Positions 39,310-48,965 are shown, numbered from the stretch's first letter. The stretch is 64,000 nt of DNA from Pseudonocardia asaccharolytica DSM 44247 = NBRC 16224 (GCF_000423625.1 NZ_AUII01000022.1:21966-85965); one strand, 5' to 3'. Numbers and translations: made by a program. The notes: generated by a model not told the origin, from the letters alone.

Positions 39310-40218
39310 TCAGTACCCGTTCTCGACCAGGTTCGGTGGCCGCTCGCCGCGCGCAAACGCCGCGATCTGCTCCGCGGCGATCGCATAGGCCCGGCGCATC
39401 GCGCCGGGCACACTACCCCCGACATGGGGGGTGAGCAGCAGACCCGGCGCGGTCCAGAGCGGATGGTCCGCGGGCAGCGGCTCGGGATCGGTGACGTCGA
39501 GGGCCGCGCGCAGCCGCCCGGTGGACAGCTCCGCGGTGAGCGCCTCGGTGTCGACGACGGGCCCGCGCGCGGCGTTGACCAGCACCGCGCCGGCGGGCAT
39601 GGCGGCGAGGAACTCGGCATCGACGAGACCACGGGTGTCGTCGGTCAGCGGAACGATCACCACGCAGGCGTCGTGCCGGGGCAGCAGGTCGAGCACCTCG
39701 TCGATGCCGTGCACCCCGTCGCGTGCCCGCCTGCCGACCAGCGTGGTCGTCACCTCGAACGGGGCGAGCCTGCGCACGGTGTGCTCCGCGACGTCGCCGG
39801 CCCCGACGAGCAGCACCCGCTTACCGGCCAGCTCGTCGGTGCGGTGGTAGTCCCAGCGCCGGTCGTCCTGTGCCCGCAGGAACGCCGACAGGTCGCGGTA
39901 GTGGGCGAGCAGCACGGCCACGATCCACTCGGCGGTCGCGCCGCCGTGCGCGCCCCGGCAGTCCGACAGCGCCACCCCCGCGGGCAGCCGGCCCACCCAG
40001 CTCTCCGCCCCGGCCGTGAGCAGCTGGACCAGCCGCAGCCGCGGTAGCTGCTCGGTGAGCGCGACGGCGCTGCTGGTGGCCAGGAACGGGGGAACGAGGA
40101 CCTGCGCGACCGCAGCCTCGTCGGGCAGCGTCGCCTGCGGGTCGTAGCGGACCGCGGCGACGCCGGACACATCGGCCAGCGCCGCGAGGCCCTCCTGGTC
40201 ACAGACGAGCACGTGCAT
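39310..40218 (-). CDS. D-isomer-specific 2-hydroxyacid dehydrogenase
   Basis: The 302-residue protein has the NAD-binding fold KRVLLVGAGDVAEHTVRRLAP, the active-site Arg in LVNAARGPVVDTEAL, the Glu in DVTDPEPLPADHPLW, and the catalytic His in LLTPHVGGSVPGAMRR. It should reduce a 2-keto acid or the reverse. It lacks the ACT domain of SerA. I chose ATG at 40218 (MHVLVCDQEGL); the 11 residues upstream are not family-like. It is divergent from the lppZ-like gene with a 77-bp gap. Confidence 0.92.
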   Translation of the reverse strand: MHVLVCDQEGLAALADVSGVAAVRYDPQATLPDEAAVAQVLVPPFLATSSAVALTEQLPRLRLVQLLTAGAESWVGRLPAGVALSDCRGAHGGATAEWIVAVLLAHYRDLSAFLRAQDDRRWDYHRTDELAGKRVLLVGAGDVAEHTVRRLAPFEVTTTLVGRRARDGVHGIDEVLDLLPRHDACVVIVPLTDDTRGLVDAEFLAAMPAGAVLVNAARGPVVDTEALTAELSTGRLRAALDVTDPEPLPADHPLWTAPGLLLTPHVGGSVPGAMRRAYAIAAEQIAAFARGERPPNLVENGY

Positions 40219-40295
40219 CTCCGTCACGTCGCATGACGCTAGCGCCCTCACCGGCCACTCACCCGCCGCGGCCTAGCCTGGGGCTCGTGCGGGGG

Positions 40296-41459
40296 ATGCG
40301 ACGGCGGACGGTGCGGGTTCTTGCCGCCGTCCTGCTCGGCCTGATGCTGGCCGCCTGCGCGTCGTTCCCCGACTCCGGCCCCCGCGAATGGCGCGACAAG
40401 ATCGAGGGCGCCGGCGAGCTCGGCGGGCCGCCGTCGATGCTGGAGCCGCCGCCTCCCGGTGGGCCGGACGGGCAACAGGGTGGGGAGGTGCCGGAACGGG
40501 GACGGGAGCAGGCGCCGTCGGGTTGTGACGACCCCGACCCGCAGGTCGTCGCGACCTGCCTGGACCCGATCGGGGCGATCGCGGTGCTCCCCGACAGCAG
40601 CTCGGCGCTGGTGGGCGAGCGCAGCACCGGCCGGGTGCTGCGGGTCGAGCGGGGCGTCGAACCGCAGCTGGTCACGACCGTTCCCGTCGACCCGCGCAGC
40701 GGCGGGCTGACCGGGCTGGTGCTGTCGCCCAGCTACGCCGAGGACCGGCTCGTCTACGCCTACGCCAGCACCCCCGAGGACAACCGGGTGCTGCGGTTGG
40801 CACCCGGCGAGCCGCCCAAACCGGTGCTGACCGGGATCCCCCGCGGGCCTGCGGACAACGGCGGCGCGCTCGGCACCGATACGCAGGGTGCGCTGGTCGT
40901 GGCCACCGGGGCCGCGGGCGGCGCCGGCGCCGATCCCCGATCGCTCGCCGGGAAGGTGCTGCGCATCGACACCCTGGGCCGTCCGATGCCCGACAACCCG
41001 GACCCGGCCTCGCCGATCTTCAGTTCGGGCCTGCGGTCACCGCAGGGGGTATGCACCGACCGGATGGGCGGGACGACATGGGTCACCGACCGGGCGGCGA
41101 CGCAGGATGTGCTGTACCGGGTCGGCCCGGGCGCATTGCCCCCGCCGGCCTGGACCTGGCCGGACCGTCCCGGTGTCGCCGGGTGCACGGCCGAGCCCGG
41201 CGTGGTGGCGGTCGCGCAGACGGGCGGCAAGTCGCTGTTCGTGCTGCGCCCGGCCGACGGCGGCGCCTTCAACGGCGATCCCCAGACGGTGCTCGCGAAC
41301 GTCTACGGGCGCCTGGCCGCTGCCGCTTCAGGGCCCGACGGGCTGCTGTGGCTCGGCACGGTGAACCGCGACGGCGGGGCGAAGGCGGCTCCGGTGCCGA
41401 GCGACGACCGGGTCATCCGCATCCAGCCCCCGTCCGGCGGCGGCGCCGATCGTGCCTGA
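40296..41459 (+). CDS. lipoprotein with glucose/sorbosone dehydrogenase-type beta-propeller (LppZ-like)
   Basis: The 387-residue protein begins with a lipoprotein signal MRRRTVRVLAAVLLGLMLAAC, the lipobox Cys being about residue 21, so it should be anchored outside the membrane. A low-complexity Pro/Gly linker follows, then a six-bladed PQQ-sugar-dehydrogenase-like propeller (AIAVLPDSSSALVGERSTGR, GLTGLVLSPSYAEDRLVYAY, LAGKVLRIDTLG, SSGLRSPQG). It matches mycobacterial LppZ in position and design. Catalytic activity with PQQ is unproven. GTG at 40287 is an alternative start. A hairpin follows at 41462-41496. Confidence 0.88.
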   Translation: MRRRTVRVLAAVLLGLMLAACASFPDSGPREWRDKIEGAGELGGPPSMLEPPPPGGPDGQQGGEVPERGREQAPSGCDDPDPQVVATCLDPIGAIAVLPDSSSALVGERSTGRVLRVERGVEPQLVTTVPVDPRSGGLTGLVLSPSYAEDRLVYAYASTPEDNRVLRLAPGEPPKPVLTGIPRGPADNGGALGTDTQGALVVATGAAGGAGADPRSLAGKVLRIDTLGRPMPDNPDPASPIFSSGLRSPQGVCTDRMGGTTWVTDRAATQDVLYRVGPGALPPPAWTWPDRPGVAGCTAEPGVVAVAQTGGKSLFVLRPADGGAFNGDPQTVLANVYGRLAAAASGPDGLLWLGTVNRDGGAKAAPVPSDDRVIRIQPPSGGGADRA

Positions 41460-41461
41460 CC

Positions 41462-41496
41462 CCGCCCGCGCCCGGGGTTTTTCCGGGCACGGGCGG
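41462..41496 (+). terminator. hairpin terminator after the lppZ-like gene
   Basis: A 14-bp stem with one mismatch (41462-41475 with 41483-41496) starts two bases past the TGA. A five-T run lies in the loop rather than after the stem. Confidence 0.7.
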
Positions 41497-41527
41497 ACAG
41501 CTCGACCAGGATCTGGGACAAGCCCTC

Positions 41528-41569
41528 GTGAATGCTGAGTAACGCCGAAACCGTGTTACTCACTCACGG
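41528..41569. repeat. degenerate relative of the stop-codon palindrome, at the gatB stop
   Basis: Imperfect arms CGTGAATGCTGAGTAACGC and GTGTTACTCACTCACG surround CGAAACC. The gatB stop (41560-41562) lies inside the right arm. The GTGAGTGAGTAACAC arm shares GTGAGT and GTAACA with the perfect copies at 1369, 8850 and 37689. Confidence 0.7.
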
Positions 41570-43065
41570 GCGGCCCGCTGCAACACGAGTTCCCGCACCC
41601 GCTTGGCGTCGGCCTGCCCCTTGGTCGCCTTCATGACCGCACCGACGATCGCCCCGGCGGCCTGCACCTTCCCACCGCGGATCTTCTCCACCACGTCCGG
41701 TTGCGCGGCGAGAGCCTCGTCGACCGCGGCGATCAGCGCGCCGTCGTCGGAGACGACCTTGAGGCCGCGCTGCTCGACGACCTCGTCCGGGCCGCCCTCC
41801 CCGGCCAGCACGCCGTCGACGACCTGGCGGGCCAGCTTGTTCGTCAGCTCACCGGCGGCGACCAGCTCGATCACCCGCGCGACGTCGGCGGGCCGGATCG
41901 GCAGCGCGTCGAGCGCGATACCGCGCGTGTTCGCCTGCTGGGCCAGGTACGACACCCACCACGACCGCGCCTCCGACGACGGCGCGCCTGCCGCGACGGT
42001 GGCCTCGATGAGCTCCAGCGCCCCGGCGTTGACCAGATCGCGCAGCTCCTCGTCGGACAGCCCCCATTCGGCCTTGACCCGCTTGCGGTGCTCCCAGGGC
42101 ATCTCCGGGAGGGTGCTGTGCAGCTGCTCGACCCACTCGTCCGAGGGCGCGATCGGCGCCAGGTCGGGCTCGGGGAAGTACCGGTAGTCCTCGGCGGTCT
42201 CCTTGCGACGGCCCGGCGACGTGGTGCCGGTCGCCTCGTCGAAGTGCCGCGTCTCCTGCACGACCGTCCCGCCGGCCAGCAGCACCGCGGCCTGCCGGGT
42301 CATCTCGTAGCGGACGGCCCGCTCGACCGAGCGCAGCGAGTTGACGTTCTTGGTCTCGGTCCGGGTGCCGAACTCGGACGAACCGCGCGGCATGAGCGAG
42401 ACGTTCGCGTCGCAGCGCAGCGACCCCTGGTCCATCCGCACATCCGAGACGTCCAGTGCCCGCAGCAGGTCGCGCAGCGCGGTCACATAGGCCCGGGCGA
42501 CCTCGGGGGCCCGCGCCCCGGTCCCGGTGATCGGCTTGGTGACGATCTCGATCAGCGGGACGCCGGCGCGGTTGTAGTCCAGCAGCGAGTACTCGGCGCC
42601 GTGGATACGGCCGGTCGCGCCGCCGACGTGCAGCGACTTGCCGGTGTCCTCCTCCATGTGCGCGCGCTCGATCCCGACCCGCACGACCGACCCATCGTCC
42701 AGCTCGAGATCGAGATACCCGTTCACCGCGATCGGCTCGTCGTACTGCGAGGTCTGGAAGTTCTTGGGCATGTCCGGATAGAAGTAGTTCTTCCGCGCGA
42801 ACCGACCCCACGGCGCGATGGTGCAGTTCAGCGCCAGCCCGATCCGGATCGCCGACCCCACCGCGGCGTGGTTGATCACGGGTAGCGAGCCCGGCAGCCC
42901 CAGGCAGGTCGGGCAGACCTGGGTGTTCGGCTCGGCGCCGAAGTCGGTCGGGCAGCCGCAGAACATCTTGGTGTTCGTCGACAGCTCGACATGCACCTCG
43001 AGCCCGAGCACCGGGTCGAACCGCTCGACGACCTCATCGTAGTCGACCAACGTGGGCGCGCTCAT
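41560..43065 (-). CDS. gatB: Asp-tRNA(Asn)/Glu-tRNA(Gln) amidotransferase subunit B
   Basis: GatB binds the mischarged tRNA and activates its acyl group in the GatCAB amidotransferase. The 501-residue protein has [20 protein letters not shown], zinc-binding cysteines in [20 protein letters not shown], and a C-terminal GatB/YqeY tail with [21 protein letters not shown] at 43065 overlaps gatA by 4 bp. It is the last gene of gatC-gatA-gatB and ends in a partial palindrome. Confidence 0.97.
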   Translation of the reverse strand: MSAPTLVDYDEVVERFDPVLGLEVHVELSTNTKMFCGCPTDFGAEPNTQVCPTCLGLPGSLPVINHAAVGSAIRIGLALNCTIAPWGRFARKNYFYPDMPKNFQTSQYDEPIAVNGYLDLELDDGSVVRVGIERAHMEEDTGKSLHVGGATGRIHGAEYSLLDYNRAGVPLIEIVTKPITGTGARAPEVARAYVTALRDLLRALDVSDVRMDQGSLRCDANVSLMPRGSSEFGTRTETKNVNSLRSVERAVRYEMTRQAAVLLAGGTVVQETRHFDEATGTTSPGRRKETAEDYRYFPEPDLAPIAPSDEWVEQLHSTLPEMPWEHRKRVKAEWGLSDEELRDLVNAGALELIEATVAAGAPSSEARSWWVSYLAQQANTRGIALDALPIRPADVARVIELVAAGELTNKLARQVVDGVLAGEGGPDEVVEQRGLKVVSDDGALIAAVDEALAAQPDVVEKIRGGKVQAAGAIVGAVMKATKGQADAKRVRELVLQRAARE

Positions 43066-44576
43066 GCGGAGACCTCCATCGGCGGGACACGGTGGATCAG
43101 GGCGCCGCCGCCCTCGGCGTCGCGCGCGGCCTCGTACGCCGCGGCCACCCGGTACATCACGGCCTCGCCCAGCGCCGGAGCCATGATCTGCAGGCCGGTG
43201 GGCAGCCCGTCCTCGGCCGCGAGCCCGCTGGGGACCGACATCGCGGCGGTCCCGGCGAGGTTGGTCGGGATCGTGGCGAGGTCGTTGAGGTACATCGCGA
43301 GCGGGTCGTCGACCTTCTCCCCGATGGGGAACGCGGTCGTCGGCGCCGTCGGCGAGACCAGCACGTCGGCCTGGGCGAACGCCGTGGCGAAGTCGCGGCT
43401 GATCAGCGTCCGCACCTTCTGCGCCTGCCCGTAGTAGGCGTCGTAGTAGCCGGAGGACAGCGCGTAGGTGCCGAGCATGATGCGCCGCTTGGCCTCCGGC
43501 CCGAAGCCCGCCTCCCGGGTGGCGGCCATGACCTCCTCCGCGCTGGTGCCGTTCTCGACGCGCAGCCCGTAGCGCATCGCGTCGAACCGCGCCAGGTTCG
43601 ACGACACCTCGCTGGGCAGGATCAGGTAGTAGGCGGGCAGCCCGTACTGGAAGTGCGGTGCGCTGACCTCGACGACCTCCGCGCCCAGCTTCTCCAACTG
43701 ACGCAGCGCGGCCTCGAAGTTGCTCTGCACCCCGGCCTGGTACCCCTCGCCGCCCAGTTCCCGGACGACGCCGACGCGCAGGCCTCGCAGGTCACCATCC
43801 GCACCCCGCCGGACGGCCTCGAGGACGGCCGGGACCGGCGCGTCGATCGAGGTGGAGTCCAGCGGGTCGGGCCCGGCGATCACCTCGTGCAGCAGCGCGG
43901 CGTCCAGCACGGTGCGCGCGCACGGCCCGCACTGGTCCAGCGACGACGCGCACGCCACCAGCCCGTAGCGGGAGACCCCGCCGTAGGTCGGCTTGACCCC
44001 GACTGTCCCGGTCATCGCGGCGGGCTGACGGATCGAACCGCCGGTGTCGGTGCCGATGGCGAGCGGGGCCTCGAAGGCCGCCAGCGCCGCGGCCGAACCA
44101 CCGCCCGAGCCACCGGGGATGCGGCTGGTGTCCCACGGGTTGCGGGTGGGCCCGTACGCCGAGTACTCGGTCGAGCTGCCCATGGCGAACTCGTCCATGT
44201 TCGTCTTGCCCAGGATGGTGATCCCGGCGGCGCGCAGCCGCGTGGTCACCGTCGCGTCGTACGGCGGGCGCCAACCCTCGAGGATCCTCGACCCACACGT
44301 CGTCGGCATGTCCATGGTCGTGAAGACGTCCTTGAGCGCCAGCGGAACCCCGGCCAGCGGGGACGCCGGGGCGGTACCGGCGGCGATCGACTCGTCGACC
44401 AGCGCGGCGTTCGCCAGCGCCGCCTCGCGCGCAACATGCAGGAACGCGTTCACCTGCCCGTCGACGGCGGCGATGCGATCCAGATGCGCCCTGGTGACCT
44501 CGACGGCCGAGACCTCCCGGGAGTGGATCTTCACGGCGAGCTCGGCCGCGGTGAGCCGGATCAGCTCGGTGCTCAC
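43062..44576 (-). CDS. gatA: Asp-tRNA(Asn)/Glu-tRNA(Gln) amidotransferase subunit A
   Basis: GatA releases ammonia from glutamine for tRNA-linked amidation. The 504-residue amidase-signature protein has the Ser-Ser-Lys triad: Lys in [15 protein letters not shown], Ser in [13 protein letters not shown], Ser in [20 protein letters not shown] at 44576 overlaps the gatC stop by 4 bp. Given a tRNA-Gln and gltX but no glutaminyl-tRNA synthetase in the window, the indirect route for Gln-tRNA is likely used here. Confidence 0.97.
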   Translation of the reverse strand: MSTELIRLTAAELAVKIHSREVSAVEVTRAHLDRIAAVDGQVNAFLHVAREAALANAALVDESIAAGTAPASPLAGVPLALKDVFTTMDMPTTCGSRILEGWRPPYDATVTTRLRAAGITILGKTNMDEFAMGSSTEYSAYGPTRNPWDTSRIPGGSGGGSAAALAAFEAPLAIGTDTGGSIRQPAAMTGTVGVKPTYGGVSRYGLVACASSLDQCGPCARTVLDAALLHEVIAGPDPLDSTSIDAPVPAVLEAVRRGADGDLRGLRVGVVRELGGEGYQAGVQSNFEAALRQLEKLGAEVVEVSAPHFQYGLPAYYLILPSEVSSNLARFDAMRYGLRVENGTSAEEVMAATREAGFGPEAKRRIMLGTYALSSGYYDAYYGQAQKVRTLISRDFATAFAQADVLVSPTAPTTAFPIGEKVDDPLAMYLNDLATIPTNLAGTAAMSVPSGLAAEDGLPTGLQIMAPALGEAVMYRVAAAYEAARDAEGGGALIHRVPPMEVSA

Positions 44577-44896
44577 TGTTCCTCCCCCAGGATCTGCGGG
44601 ACCCGGAAGCGGCCGTCCTCGACCGCGGGCGCTCCGGAGAGCGCCTGCTCCTGGGTCAGCCCCGGACGCCGCTCGTCGGGACGGAACACGTTGGACAGCG
44701 GGACGGCATGCGAGGTCGGTGGGATGTCGTCGGCCGCGACCTCGCCCACCCGGGCGACCGCGCCGAGGATCACGTCGAGCTGACCGGCGAAGACATCGAG
44801 CTCGTCGTCGGTGACGGCGAGCCGGGCCAGCCGGGCGAGGTGAGCGACCTCGTCCCGGGTGATGGCCCCGCTCGGCGGCGGGGTATCGAGAGACAT
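44573..44896 (-). CDS. gatC: Asp-tRNA(Asn)/Glu-tRNA(Gln) amidotransferase subunit C
   Basis: GatC is the small stabilising subunit. The 107-residue protein shows [22 protein letters not shown] and the C-terminal [30 protein letters not shown] spread. ATG at 44896 begins [10 protein letters not shown] with an AGGAGGG site 5-8 nt upstream. First gene of the gatCAB unit; the promoter probably lies in the 44897-45208 gap. Confidence 0.96.
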   Translation of the reverse strand: MSLDTPPPSGAITRDEVAHLARLARLAVTDDELDVFAGQLDVILGAVARVGEVAADDIPPTSHAVPLSNVFRPDERRPGLTQEQALSGAPAVEDGRFRVPQILGEEQ

Positions 44897-45208
44897 GTCC
44901 CTCCTGGGTGGAACGGTGTGCGGGGCGGGACCCGGTGCGGGCACGCTCACGGCAGGGTGGGGGTCCCCGGCGACGTGCGGCGCGCGCGTCAGGACGCCGC
45001 CTGCGGCGGGGCCGATGACGAGTCTAGTCCCCGGCGAGTCACCCCTTGCGCGCCCGTCGGGCACGGACCGCAGCTCGACGCGCACGGTGGGTGCTGTCCC
45101 CGCCGTCCCGAGCCTGGCAGGATCTCCCGCGCAGTGCCGCGTCGGCCGCCCGCGAGGCACGGGCCACACCGCCGCGGGCATGGGTCGTCGTGACGAGGAG
45201 GCGTGCGG
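44897..45208. other. intergenic stretch between divergent gatC and the ACT-domain gene
   Basis: This 312-bp gap separates divergent genes and must hold at least two promoters. I do not see a clear operator, RNA gene or small coding frame in it. Confidence 0.5.
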
Positions 45209-45889
45209 GTGTCGTTCCTGCTCCGCGTGGTGCTGCCGGACCGACCGGGCAGTCTTGGAGCGGTTGCGACCGCGCTCGGCAACGCCGGGGCCGACATCCT
45301 CGGCGTCGACGTCGTGGAACGTTCGGCGGGCACGGCCGTCGACGACCTCGCCGTCGAGCTGCCCGCGGGCCGGCCTCCGGATGTGCTCATCACCGCGGCC
45401 GAGGCGGTGCCCGGGGTGCAGGTCGAGTCGGTGCGGCCCTACGTGGGCCGGCTCGACACCCATCGCGAGCTCGAGCTCGTCGACGAGATCGCCGGCGATC
45501 CCGCTCATGGGCTGCAGCGACTCACCGACGAGGTGCCGCGGCTGTTCCGGGCCGGCTGGGCGCTCATCGTGGTGCGCGAGGGCGGACGGTCGTGGCGGCT
45601 CGCGGAGAGCGGCGCCGCACCCGAGACCAGGGCAGGCGATCTGCCGTGGCTGCCGCTGACCACGACGATGGTCATCGATCCCGAGACCCAGTGGGTCCCG
45701 AGCCCGTGGCGCGAGCTGGACACCGAGCTCGCGGCGGCGCCGTTCGGTCCGGCCTCGTCGGCGCAGGCGCTGGTGGTGGGGCGACCGGGCGGTCCGGCCT
45801 TCCGGCGGTCCGAGCTGGCCCGGCTGACGCACCTGGCCGGCATCGTCACCGCGGTGCTGGGCCCGGAGGGAACCAGCGCGGGCGGGTGA
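45209..45889 (+). CDS. ACT-domain amino-acid-binding protein (Rv3013-like)
   Basis: The ~226-residue protein starts with an ACT domain ([37 protein letters not shown]). A second domain without recognised motifs follows ([37 protein letters not shown]). It has the place of Rv3013 between gatC and ligA in mycobacteria. ACT domains usually bind amino acids for allosteric control; no catalytic partner domain is attached. Two GTG starts exist: 45203 directly abuts the GAGGAGG site, so 45209, seven nt after it, is the better choice. Confidence 0.88.
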   Translation: MSFLLRVVLPDRPGSLGAVATALGNAGADILGVDVVERSAGTAVDDLAVELPAGRPPDVLITAAEAVPGVQVESVRPYVGRLDTHRELELVDEIAGDPAHGLQRLTDEVPRLFRAGWALIVVREGGRSWRLAESGAAPETRAGDLPWLPLTTTMVIDPETQWVPSPWRELDTELAAAPFGPASSAQALVVGRPGGPAFRRSELARLTHLAGIVTAVLGPEGTSAGG

Positions 45890-45911
45890 TCGGCGGTTGG
45901 GCAGGGGGAAC

Positions 45912-45984
45912 CGCGATCGGCGCGGCCGCGGGCGCCGAAACGACGATCATGGTCGAGGGGATCGGCCGGGGCGGATCGGCCGGG
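45912..45984. repeat. dispersed intergenic element, copy A
   Basis: The segment containing GCCGAAACGACGATCATG followed by GGATCGGCCGGGGCGG closely matches 54194-54269. It lies between the convergent ACT-domain and BKACE genes. It is not palindromic overall. Confidence 0.6.
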
Positions 45985-46005
45985 GATCGGCTCCCGGGCG
46001 GCGGG

Positions 46006-46725
46006 TCAGACGCGGATGGCCAGCGCCGACTTGACCAGGTCGTCGTTGCCCGTCGCGAGCCACCCGTCGGGCCGGACGAGGACGTCCTCGAAGCCGATGC
46101 GGGTATCAATGCCCATTCGCATCGCGTACTCCAGGACCGGCCAGGCTCCGCCCTCCTCGCCGTGCAGCAGCACCGGCACCGGCAGCGAGCCAAGGGCGCG
46201 CAGGATCCGGATCGCCTCGGCGACGGCGGTCTCGGGGTCGGACACCGTCGACTCGGCGAGCACCCGCACGGTGCGTGGCGGGACCCCGTGCTGGCGAAGC
46301 GTGACGGCATCGCCGCTGGTCCACACCCCGAGTTCCACGCCGATGCCCACCGAGGCCGCGGCCTGGCAGACGTCGACCCAGCCCTTCTCGTGCACGTTCA
46401 CCGAGCAGACATCGGGTTTCCCGACGCCGAGCTGACCCCAGGACAGCACGGCCTCGACCCGGACCCGCGGATCGGGTTGGATCCAACGGCCGGTGGCCAC
46501 CCCGATCTCCATGCCCGGGACCTCGGCCCGGATGAGCGCGACCGCATCCCCGACATGGGCGGGATCGAGGGTTTCCTCGCCGTTGGGGCCGCGCGGGTGC
46601 ACATGCACCGAGGAGATACCCAGCCGGGCGATCGTGCGGGCATCGCGCGCGAGGTGGCGAGAGAGGACGGGAAGCGCCGGGTGCGCGTCGGCCGGCCGTG
46701 AGCCGTTCAGGACCGCCTGCAGCAC
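46006..46725 (-). CDS. BKACE-family (3-keto-5-aminohexanoate cleavage-type) protein
   Basis: The 239-residue protein matches the beta-keto acid cleavage enzyme family (DUF849). It shows LQAVLNGSRPADAHPALPVL, the zinc-ligand motif SSVHVHPRGPNGEETLDP, and KPDVCSVNVHEKGWVDVC. Family members condense a beta-keto acid with acetyl-CoA, with Zn2+ bound by two His of HVHPR and a Glu. It is shorter than the ~270-310 residues of characterised members. No lysine-fermentation genes are nearby, so the substrate is open. ATG at 46725 is the start. Confidence 0.85.
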   Translation of the reverse strand: MLQAVLNGSRPADAHPALPVLSRHLARDARTIARLGISSVHVHPRGPNGEETLDPAHVGDAVALIRAEVPGMEIGVATGRWIQPDPRVRVEAVLSWGQLGVGKPDVCSVNVHEKGWVDVCQAAASVGIGVELGVWTSGDAVTLRQHGVPPRTVRVLAESTVSDPETAVAEAIRILRALGSLPVPVLLHGEEGGAWPVLEYAMRMGIDTRIGFEDVLVRPDGWLATGNDDLVKSALAIRV

Positions 46726-46900
46726 CAGACAACCTCCTCCGCCCGAGTGAGCCTAGTCACCGTCGGAGCAATTGCCATATCTCCGATCGGAGACCACCAG
46801 GCCACAGTTGATCATGACATGCCGTCGATCGTACTGCGCGACCGGGGCGCGGGAACATACCGGGACGTCATGCCGCGCCGGCGCGGAGCAACGGCAGGGA

Positions 46901-48283
46901 TCAGCGCAGGGGGATGAACCGGCAGAGCTTGCCGGTCTCGGGATGACGCTGCAGGTTCGGCACCGGACGGACCACGACCTCGGGACGGGCGAGACCGCTG
47001 CCCGCCAGCGCGGCGGCGAGCCGGCGTTGCAGACCCGCCACGTCCAGCCCGGGATCGGCCACCGCTGCCACGTCGATCCCGCCGGGTGTCTGCCGGACCT
47101 GATACTCCAGCACTTCCGGGGTCTGCACCAGCACCGAGCGCATGACCAGCGGGTGGACGGTCACCGCGCCGTAGCGGAAGACCTCGTCCGAGCGACCTTG
47201 CACACGCGCCCGCAGGTGGCCGTGCCCCGCGGCGGGCGGTTCCGCGACGAACCGGTCGGTGAGCTCGTAGCGGATGAGCGGCTGCACCTGGTTGTACAGG
47301 TTCGTGACCAGTACCTTCGCCGACGACGTGCCGGGTGGCACCGGACGGTTGCGATCGTCGACGAGCTCGAGGACGCACCCGTCCTCGGCGAACACGATCG
47401 CCTCCTCGCCGGGCGGGCTGTTGCCGACCAGCCCCTCGGTCGAGCCGAAGCCGTCGATCAGCGGGGCTCCGAATCCCGCCGTGATCGCGGCGCGTAGTTC
47501 GGGGGTGCAGGTCTCGCTCGTGCAGGTGACCGCGACCGGGGCGATCCGCAGCCGCCCGGCCCGCTGCTCTCCGGCCAGCCGGGCCAGCATCGTGGGATAG
47601 CCGAACAGCAGCGGCGCCTGCAGCGCGTTGAGCCGCTCGACGATCTCCGGCAGCGGCAGGGTGACCGGCACCGAATGGAAGCGGAACGGCAGCCGTCCGC
47701 CTGCGGTGAGCGGGCCCGCGGTCCCGGTGGCGTGGAGGGGCGAGCCCGCCGCGACCATCGCGGCGGGGAGGCCACCGGGCGGCCCGCCGGTCGCGGCGAT
47801 CCGGGCGGCGAACCCGCGGGTCAGCGAGCCGTAGAACTGCACGCACGCCGGGCCGTCGAGGACGAACACGGCGCGTTGTCCCGTGCTTCCCCCCGAGGCG
47901 AGCGCGAGGTGGACCCCCTGCAGCACCGCGGGCTCCCGGCCCGCCGCGGCGAGCGCCTCCTCCACCGCGCGGTGCGTCAGCCGCCGGTCGGTGAAAACGT
48001 CGTCGAGCTCGTTCATCATCTCGGCCTTCGTCATCACCGGCAGCGTGGCGAGGTCCGCGGGACCGACCGCGTCGAGGTCGATCCCGCGCAGCCGCCGGGA
48101 GTGGAAGGGGGAATGCGCGGCGGCGTGGGCGAGCAGGGCCTGCAGCCTGAGCCGCTGGTGAGCGACGATCCGCGCGCGGTCCCAGTCCAGCCGAGCGATG
48201 AGCTCCGGGTAGGCGGCGAGGAGGGCGGCATTGGTCCGGTCGCGCAGCGCGACGAACGGGGACGTGGCGGTGGTGGCGGTCAC
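46901..48283 (-). CDS. PaaK/CapK-like adenylate-forming ligase
   Basis: The 460-residue protein resembles phenylacetate-CoA ligase-type ANL enzymes. It has an N-terminal helical part (RIVAHQRLRLQALLAHAAAH), the phosphate loop LALASGGSTGQRAVFVL, the adenylate motif IDGFGSTEGLVG, YNQVQPLIRYELTDR, and a small C-terminal domain. It would activate an aryl or acyl acid as an adenylate or CoA thioester. GTG at 48283 is the start. It lies 25 bp downstream of a tetR gene on the same strand, so the two are likely one unit controlled by the TetR protein. Substrate unknown; no other phenylacetate genes are present. Confidence 0.88.
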   Translation of the reverse strand: MTATTATSPFVALRDRTNAALLAAYPELIARLDWDRARIVAHQRLRLQALLAHAAAHSPFHSRRLRGIDLDAVGPADLATLPVMTKAEMMNELDDVFTDRRLTHRAVEEALAAAGREPAVLQGVHLALASGGSTGQRAVFVLDGPACVQFYGSLTRGFAARIAATGGPPGGLPAAMVAAGSPLHATGTAGPLTAGGRLPFRFHSVPVTLPLPEIVERLNALQAPLLFGYPTMLARLAGEQRAGRLRIAPVAVTCTSETCTPELRAAITAGFGAPLIDGFGSTEGLVGNSPPGEEAIVFAEDGCVLELVDDRNRPVPPGTSSAKVLVTNLYNQVQPLIRYELTDRFVAEPPAAGHGHLRARVQGRSDEVFRYGAVTVHPLVMRSVLVQTPEVLEYQVRQTPGGIDVAAVADPGLDVAGLQRRLAAALAGSGLARPEVVVRPVPNLQRHPETGKLCRFIPLR

Positions 48284-48308
48284 GATGGCTCCTCGGCGGG
48301 AGGCGGGA

Positions 48309-48905
48309 TCAGATCGGCTCGACGAGGCGAGCGGCGAGGTCCTCCAGGTAGCGCACCGGGAGGGCCGCCGGGTCGGCGGCGCGTTCCAGTAGCAGCCCGG
48401 CGTCGACGGCGAAGATCAGCTCGGCGAAGACGCGGGGCGGGTACACGGGGGCGAGGCCGCCGCGGGCGAGCACGGATCCCACCGCCTCGGTGAAGTGGCC
48501 CAGGGCGCGGGCGTGCAGGTCGGCGTAGCGGCGGCCCAGCCCGGGGTCCCGCGCGGCCAGTACGCGGAACTCGACGAGCAGCCGCAGCCAGCCGGCGCCC
48601 TCCTCGGTGCGCCGGACGTTCGTGCGCAGCAGGGCGAGCAGGCCGTCGAGCCCGGCGTGCGCGGCGGCCACGCGCGCGTTCTCCGCCGCCCGGTCGGAGA
48701 TCCGGCGCTCCAGCAGCGCGAGGAACAGGTCGGCCTTGCTCGCGAACTGGGAGTACACGACACCCTTCGAGAAGCCCGCCTCGTGGGCGATCGCGTCGAG
48801 GTTCGCGCCGCCGTACCCGCGTTCGAGAAAGATCCGCCGCGCCGCGACGAGGACGAGCTCCCGGTTCCGCTCGACCTGCTCCGCTCTGGTCAGCCGCGTC
48901 GTCAC
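48309..48905 (-). CDS. TetR-family transcriptional regulator
   Basis: The 198-residue protein has an N-terminal helix-turn-helix (RELVLVAARRIFLERGYGGAN, LDAIAHEAGFSKGVVYSQFAS, KADLFLALLERR) and a helical ligand domain (LLALLRTNVRRTEEGAGWLR). The start is GTG at 48905. Two TACC-N3-GGTA inverted repeats lie just upstream (48916-48965), likely its operators, implying autoregulation and repression of the following PaaK-like ligase gene. The inducer may be the ligase substrate or product (inference). Confidence 0.93.
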   Translation of the reverse strand: MTTRLTRAEQVERNRELVLVAARRIFLERGYGGANLDAIAHEAGFSKGVVYSQFASKADLFLALLERRISDRAAENARVAAAHAGLDGLLALLRTNVRRTEEGAGWLRLLVEFRVLAARDPGLGRRYADLHARALGHFTEAVGSVLARGGLAPVYPPRVFAELIFAVDAGLLLERAADPAALPVRYLEDLAARLVEPI

Positions 48906-48915
48906 GGGAGAATTA

Positions 48916-48965
48916 GATACCCAAGGTATTCGAATGTCAACGGAATCCGAGTACCATCGGTATCT
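48916..48965. promoter_or_regulatory. paired TetR operators
   Basis: Two inverted repeats of the same type, GATACC-CAA-GGTATT (48916-48930) and GTACC-ATC-GGTATC (48951-48964), lie directly upstream of the tetR start. Both share TACC-N3-GGTA. Confidence 0.7.
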
